NCBI GenBank assembly: GCA_022813625.1 | Contig: JAKLMB010000002.1 | Location: forward strand, 992,001-1,056,000 | Direction of reading: 5' to 3' | Length of the DNA stretch: 64,000 bases | Source: Aaosphaeria pasadenensis | Taxonomy: Eukaryota; Ascomycota; Dothideomycetes; Pleosporales | In this document: piece by piece, positions 58,065 to 64,000 of the stretch | How positions within the stretch are numbered: the stretch's first letter is position 1 | How the letters are laid out: every line of letters starts with the position of its first letter | Program-made: the position numbers and the translations under genes | Notes under the pieces: model-generated | Databases searched by the model: none | What the model was told of the DNA's origin: nothing | The model's input: the letters and a program-made list of their open reading frames with translations, nothing else

Positions 58065-60926
58065 TGATTGATGACTAATCGATTGATGAGATGAATTCAA
58101 ACTTATTAAGATCATATACCTATGGAAAATTGGTTTATGAATTGGGATGGTGGAGGGAAGAAATTACAAGAGTGTGTGGTGGAGACAGGGGTAGGTGAAT
58201 GACAAAATTTGATTCTTAGGAGTAGTTTGTGGGCATGGTGGGTCTCCCTTCGTTTGGCGGAAAGGTGTGGGAACCGCCGACTCGTTTAACTGTGCGTGGT
58301 AAACGCTGCATCGAAAAATAGCTAACCTTCGTAAATGGGATAAGATGCAAGACCCAAAGACTAATAACGAATCGATCCGGTGAGGGTGTAATACAGTAAA
58401 TATGTAGCGTGGAGCAGGCATGTATATCTACTAACTACGAGAATACGAGCTACTCGTAGTACAAGTATGGCAACGACTCTCTTCTCTATGAAATGACGTA
58501 GGATTTGAATGCCATAATTATCAGGCAGCAAATTCTCCAGGCATGACAATGGACGTCATCGTTTAACGTCGTCCCCAAAGGACTATGATGTTCCCAGTCC
58601 CCTATGACTCTGACTTGAATTGCGTACTAACAATCTTTGTATCCTTCCATTACTAGGTTTTGCGACCCAATTCACTGGGTCGATATTGGCTGACTCTTTC
58701 ACGTCCTGTTTCGAGGTTTGGTACATGCACTACTTGGTGAGCTACCTTCTTCTACTGTTGCCCATGTTCACGATTGATAAATGTGCATATTTAATGTCTG
58801 CTTCAGGTCTTCAACAAACATTCACAATGAGGCTGGTAAAGTCTCCCAAGCTTCGACTTGAGAAACAACGTCGTTGTCGGCAATTCGAACAAGACGACCT
58901 CATCAAGAAATCGCATACGATTACATGCCAACCAAGCTGGCGAGGAACTTTCTAGCATGCATCGTCAAATAATTCAGCGACCTGGAAACAAGACGTTGGT
59001 TGAGATAACTACAAACGTTCCTACGTATAGCCGATGGTGGGTGTTCCAGCATATCTATTGGCTAACGGTTGTAATTCTGAATTGATTGGTAGAGGATCGA
59101 ACGCGAATAGAAACCGGCATAGTCGCAGGTCTCAGGGGGAGGATACCATTGAATTAAGAGGGAAGAATATTCAAAATGACGCATATAGATCCAATGGCGC
59201 TCGAACAGTGATATCGCCAGACTCGTCTTTCAGTACCGACGATCAGACAGATATTACGTTCTGGATTGGGTCTGAATAGCGGCGGGATACATCGATCATC
59301 CCCGTGGATTCTTTCGAGGGAACATCCTTCCTCGGGATGCAGGGACTCGTCTTACAGCAGCCACAACCAGGGACGTTTCTTGGTCTTCTAGCAAGCCCGA
59401 TCAACTCGGTTGCATACACGTGGAATCTGATGCACCGCATGCACGCCATCGATGACAGGCAGGTACAGCATGTTGTGGTCTCAGCCTTGACATGGTCAGT
59501 TTTCGTCCCTCGCTAGGATAGAGTAATGCTGTAAGGAAAGGGGCGTGAGGGGATGAATGAGTGTTGAGGTGTTCATAACATGGGCAAGCAAGGCAGCTTC
59601 TGATCACTCGAGCAATTCTAACAATTTACCAGCCTCAGTAATGACAGTATGATAAACTTTCTACGTTCCTAAATGCACTTTTTGGATCGACCGTGTAGCA
59701 CGTTGCGATGGATGCAAAGCAGTAGCGCATTCTCGGAACCGTATACGACCAAAACACCACATACGTCTTTCCGCTCCCAGGGAGAGATGAATCGCAGCAG
59801 TGCATGCCATCCGCCCACCAACCTGCAATGCTGAAGTCAAATTAAAGTTTGCTGGTACCTATTGAAATAAACTTGCAGACCAACCTCGAAATAGCTAGAC
59901 GCGCATGCCAAATATCGTGGGTTCTTAAAATAGGAAGGAAGTCGACTGTGACGTATCACGGGGACGTCATGCCGTCTGTGATCTCCCTGTGTACTCCAGG
60001 ATGCATTTCAATTTGAAGTATGGATTGCGCAAGAGTAAGAGAAATCGACTGCAATGTTACAGTGTTATATGAGAATAGAATAGCATACTAGCACAGGTGT
60101 GATCGGGCTATAGATGATTCCTCTCCGGATTCACTACAAGTTTCACTTGTGACATTGTGTTGATTACCGATGGGCCCCTAGATATATGCCTGAAGCAGCG
60201 TGTTAATTTCGTGATATAATACGATCATCTTACGGGTATAGTATAGTTACATTCGCGGGAGATACGAGTCCTTAGAAGAGAGGAAGGAGAAGACGTGTCA
60301 CATTGTGAGAGGAAGCTTAGACGATATTGGGAACGCAGGTGAATACGCAGCACAAGCGGAAGTTATACGGGCAGATGTGAAGAAGCATTCATTTCTAAGT
60401 AGTCTACTTCAGCCCCCAGGGGACGCTGTCGAATTAGTAGCTAAGTACGTAGTTACATTATGAGGCTGGATATTCGACAGGGTATCATTACATCATCTAA
60501 CCATCGTCTTCGCCGGTTGATGATTTTCCTCCGGCGACTAAAGATACGAGATGGTTTCCTAGATGGTGGATGCTCTTTATGGCTATCGTCATTCATGACC
60601 AGGTCCATAATTTCAGAGCCGGCCAGTACGATCGAATGGGCGCGTTCTAATGTTTAACAGTTTGAGTGCCCAGCTTGCATTTGGCATGGGAAAAACAGCC
60701 CATTTTAGCTCTTGGCAAGTGCATCGCACCGCATCTCCGAACACCGTTGTGGAGGATGGGTAGAGTATCATAATGACTCTCTAGATGCAGTGCACCATCC
60801 CTTAAGAGCATCGCAATAGGCAAAGAGTCGGGAATACCAAGGTCTCCGTGTTCACTTCCATGCATGGTTTCCGCCGCGATGATGCTTGTTTTGTAGTTTC
60901 ACTAGTCAGTGGCATGCTCGCACCAC
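58065..60926. other. Gene-poor region between tRNA-Gly and YTH1
   Basis: No supported gene. A 7-bp-arm inverted repeat (CGACCCA/TGGGTCG) is at 58663-58682. The stretch 58620-58830 has intron-like signals on the plus strand but no convincing protein. Confidence 0.45.
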
Positions 60927-61745
60927 TCAAAAGCCGCCGCGGCGCCTTGGGCCTCCTCTTCCTCCCCCCCCTCCTCTCTTCTTGCGGTCGGCTCCATGCC
61001 AGTTACCACGACCTCTGTGAGATCCATGGTGTGTTGCTCCGTCACGATCATGACTCAATTCCTCCTCTCTCTCGCGTTCCCGTTCCCTCTCCAGCCTTTC
61101 TGCCTCTAATTCTTCTGCCGTTTTCTCTACTCGCACTTCGGGTTTCTTCAGGTCGAGGGGAAAGCGAGGATGTGCGCCGTTCTTGCAAGATTTGCCTTCC
61201 GGACAAAAACCCGCGAGGTAGTAGGGACAGAGCTTATCTTTCTTGTTGTGTTTCAGAGCGCAGTGGGGACCGAGGGGACAAAAGCCTCTGTCGTAGTGAG
61301 GGCAGGGGGGGCGTTTCGATTCCGGATCGATATGAAGGTAGAGACAGTCGTCGCCATTTGAGCACGTTAAGGTTCTTGCGTAGTAGGAACATTCAGGCAT
61401 ACGGCGGAGGTTGTACTCGTGTAAGAATTCGCAGGTCTCGCCCTTTTTGCAAAGCCCACGCAGCCAATGTTTGCAAACAAGACTTCGTAATGGTTAGCAG
61501 AAGCAACGTGAGCATAGTCAGAATGGAACGCACTTGTTGAAAGACGAAGACACTTGATGCTTATCTTGACAGTTGTTGCCCATGGGACAATGTCCTTGCA
61601 TATATGCCTTGCATACTGGTCTCTCTGGATCAAGACCAAAGCGGTACTCGCGCTTGAGGAAGTTCGCGAAAGCGAAGTTATAGCTCGATTTCAGGGCAGA
61701 TCCAGCCTGATCTGGCGCCAGAGACCGCTGGATTTCAGCCGTCAT
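60927..61745 (-). CDS. YTH1: mRNA 3'-end-processing zinc finger protein Yth1 (CPSF30 homologue)
   Basis: Exons 61745-61534 and 61482-60927 (51-nt intron) encode 255 aa. After a short N-terminus with FANFLKREYRFGLD come five CCCH zinc fingers in tandem between about residues 45 and 170, with cysteine spacing C-X7/8-C-X5-C-X3/4-H: starting CKAYMQGHC, CKHWLRGLC, CSYYARTLTC, CPHYDRGFC and CPYYLAGFC. The C-terminus is a charged EREREREREEE helix followed by a Gly/Arg-rich tail. Five fingers in this order define Yth1/CPSF30, a nuclear subunit of the cleavage and polyadenylation factor that binds the AAUAAA region of pre-mRNA. The intron falls between fingers 1 and 2. Confidence 0.95.
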
Positions 61746-63616
61746 AGTGAAAAGGTGTTACGAGTACGTTCGTCGTGAAGAGTGTGTCAAAGGATCGTCG
61801 TCGAAGACCTTTGGAGCTCCGTATAAGCTACAGGCCGGATGGATAGATGCGATGGGGGCGAGCTATGCAGTGGTGGCGAGTTGGCAACGGTCGTCTGGCG
61901 TTGCACAAGCTAGAACGAGACTAGTGTTCAATGAAGACGTGGTGTCTGAGTCGGTAGATCAACTGATCTGAAGGGCGCCGAACATGCAAGCCGTGCAGGC
62001 AGTCGATCGTGACGGGGAGGTTGACAGAGAGTATGCGATCATTCTTGGAGTCGGAGCCGCTTCGAAGAGGTCCGTGCGCCTTCTCATTCTCATGCATGTC
62101 ATGAGTAGCGGCGATCCCCCGTTCTTCATCAACAATGCACTTTGTTCGATGCGGCACCAGGATCGGGTTGGGATTGCTGCATTCTCTTCTTTTTGGAATA
62201 CTGTATGCCGCATGCCGCTCTGGTATCTTCGCTGCGGTTTTTGATGGTTCCAGATGTTGCTGCTACACCAGCGTGACTGGTCGCCAATTTCATGCATCAG
62301 GGACTTCATGCCCGAGTTCCATTTACATTTGTAGGAATACTACGATAAGTACGGAATGAAGTAGACGGACAGTCTGTTGGTGTCCAAGCCAGGGCGTTGC
62401 TCTTCAATGGCCCTTCGTAGTGCTGTGAACAGTCTTCAGAAGGCCCAATACCTCATAGCAAAATCATTTTAGCACTTGATCCATTCTCATACCTATGCCT
62501 TTGGTTTAACTATTGTCCTCTCACTGAGTGAAGCGGTGTCTTGTAGTACTTGATTCTGTGCCTGGTCTGATAAGTACTTCAATTCCTCATTCTGTCCGAT
62601 TTACTCGTAGAGCAATGTGTACTGCGGGGTGTCGGCATTGCCCACCCTATATCCCTACAGTCTTCCAAATCCCAGTATCTAGACGAAATCTTCGGCACGG
62701 CACATGCAGGAAACACATGGGTTGGGCGCAATCCCGTAATTCTACGCACCCTGGTCGATGCGAAGGCCTTTGAAACGTAATGGTCCCATAGGTCAACATG
62801 TTTCTGCCCCTCACACCCTCATACAACCGAGCCTTTGAATTTCTTTTACGCATTGTGGGCAATCCGAGTGCCGCAGAAACGAGATTCAGGCACATCTTCC
62901 TTTCTGATCACTGATGAGTGTTGTTTCAAGCATATCAAATTATCTCAACATTTGGAAGAGCATGTGAGAGCACTGCCGAACTTTGCTAGTTATACAATGT
63001 GAAAACATTACACGCAATTCAATCGTCTATTTTAGACGAATGCATTGCAGGAGGCCCTTAGGTCGTCCACTAGTACTCGTCCTGCAGTCTACATTGATCT
63101 GACAAGCCGCCACTTCTACCTTGTATGTGGCATGGTGTCTCCGTTTCAGGGAGCCTTTCCCTTTTCAAGTTACTCACACTACAAGTTGAGAACGGCTCCA
63201 CGATGATCATCAAGCGTTACTTGTGATGGCGTCGTTGATACGAGGCTAGATCCGAATACATATAGAAGGCTATGGTGCACTTCTCCAAGTCCCTTTCTAG
63301 TCCAAGCCTTTTCTGAATTTCTTTTCTCCGGACTTGTACGGACAATACAGCGTGGGGACAGTAGCTTCTGAAGCTACTGAACCTTAATTTACCATCCATT
63401 TCCGATCTCTCTGAGTCGAAATTCAACATTCCTTCTAGCATTAGCGACTCCTGACCAGTCTTTATATTCTATCCGCATAGTACACAACACGAATTTAATA
63501 CTCGGGTCATCCTCCCCTGGTACATGCATATCGACTGACGTGCAGGGCCCTACGGAAGTAAGCAGCTCGACTAGCCGTTTAGGCCGAACACGTGGTGCGC
63601 CGACTATCCGGAGACA
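61746..63616. other. Intergenic region between YTH1 and chitinase
   Basis: It contains the divergent promoters of the two genes. Short frames on both strands (for example 61984-62244) show no domains or splice signals. Confidence 0.5.
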
Positions 63617-64000
63617 ATGTATCCCCCACCTATTTCAACAACTTCATCCTCCTTTGAAGAACATAACACATTCTCGACGCCTTTACTGAAAATGTACTGG
63701 AACGGCATTTACTATCCCAATTGGCGGATCTATCGGGATCAACCCCCGTCTTCACTCAATTTTGATGTGATTTCTCATGCATTCTATGCTTTTGCTTGGT
63801 ACATAATATTCTTCCAGCCCGCCCTTACATTTTTGGCGATCTGACTTTTGAAATAGGGTCAAGACAGATGGAACTGTTTACGTATGATTCATTTCTTACG
63901 GTCCTTCATAGGACCATACATGATGCTAAATCATTATAGTTGAGCGATGAATGGGCAGACACACAGATAGAAGTGGCGGGGACTGACGACGTGCCAGCAA
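63617..64000 (+). CDS. GH18 chitinase, 3'-partial
   Basis: The first three exons, 63617-63798, 63857-63881 and 63940-64000+, are in the window; both introns are 58 nt. After about 27 residues, the sequence YWNGIYYPNWRIYRDQPP and then FDVISHAFYAFAWVKTDG is the first strand-helix unit of a GH18 TIM barrel, followed by YLSDEWADTQIEV, as in fungal class V chitinases. The catalytic DxxDxDxE lies beyond the window. No signal peptide is seen from either possible start (63617 or the in-frame ATG at 63692), suggesting an intracellular or unconventionally secreted enzyme acting on chitin in wall turnover. Confidence 0.85.

Noticed and set aside
51210..60926. Search for transposons, long terminal repeats or RIP-mutated copies
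   Set aside because: No transposase, reverse-transcriptase or integrase motifs, no long direct or inverted repeats, and no extreme TA bias could be seen by eye.

Overview
This window looks like nuclear DNA of a filamentous ascomycete (Pezizomycotina), most likely a dothideomycete. The protein-coding genes have short introns (46-100 nt in most cases) with GTRNGT donors and CTAAY-type branch points. The gene set is typically fungal: non-reducing polyketide synthase, DUF2235 and DUF6594 proteins, a GH17 wall glucosidase and a Zn2Cys6 regulator. Two of the three tRNA genes carry an intron. The class assignment is an inference from gene content; no marker gene fixes it.

Layout. 1-773: 3' part of a glutathione S-transferase gene with a GC-AG intron. 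1740-8214: a C-methylating non-reducing polyketide synthase (KS-AT-PT-ACP-CMeT-hydrolase) that lacks the usual N-terminal SAT domain. 9377-11181: a DUF2235 alpha/beta hydrolase. 11329-12549: a TetX-like FAD monooxygenase (minus). 13397-15166: mannitol 2-dehydrogenase (minus) with an unusual C-terminal tail. A 4.9 kb gene-free stretch follows, then a secreted GH17 wall glucosidase (20078-21538), tRNA-Ser(AGA) and intron-bearing tRNA-Val(AAC). A housekeeping block on the minus strand holds an Rsc4-like tandem bromodomain subunit (24510-27627) and a CaMKI-type kinase (28264-29792). Next come a sugar-porter transporter (33139-34860, minus), a 5.7 kb gap and an amino-acid permease (40560-42371). 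An AflR-like Zn2Cys6 regulator (42567-43724, minus) and a small secreted cysteine-rich protein of 58 aa (44796-44972, minus) follow, then a CDP-alcohol phosphotransferase (45957-47604, minus) and a DUF6594 membrane protein (50238-51209). A gene-poor right arm holds a tiny three-exon gene with a 6-nt microexon (52128-52403), tRNA-Gly(GCC) with a 64-nt intron (57930-58064), the polyadenylation factor Yth1 (60927-61745, minus) and the 5' end of a GH18 chitinase (63617-64000).

How the genes may work together. The GST, PKS and perhaps the DUF2235 hydrolase and FAD monooxygenase could be part of a small aromatic polyketide cluster whose left side is cut off by the window. The rest is a patchwork of housekeeping, nutrient-uptake and wall genes separated by long stretches without convincing genes. 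Such gene-poor stretches are where short effector-like and orphan genes tend to sit, and two were found here by eye. No transposon, CRISPR array, rRNA or clearly RIP-mutated repeat was recognised.
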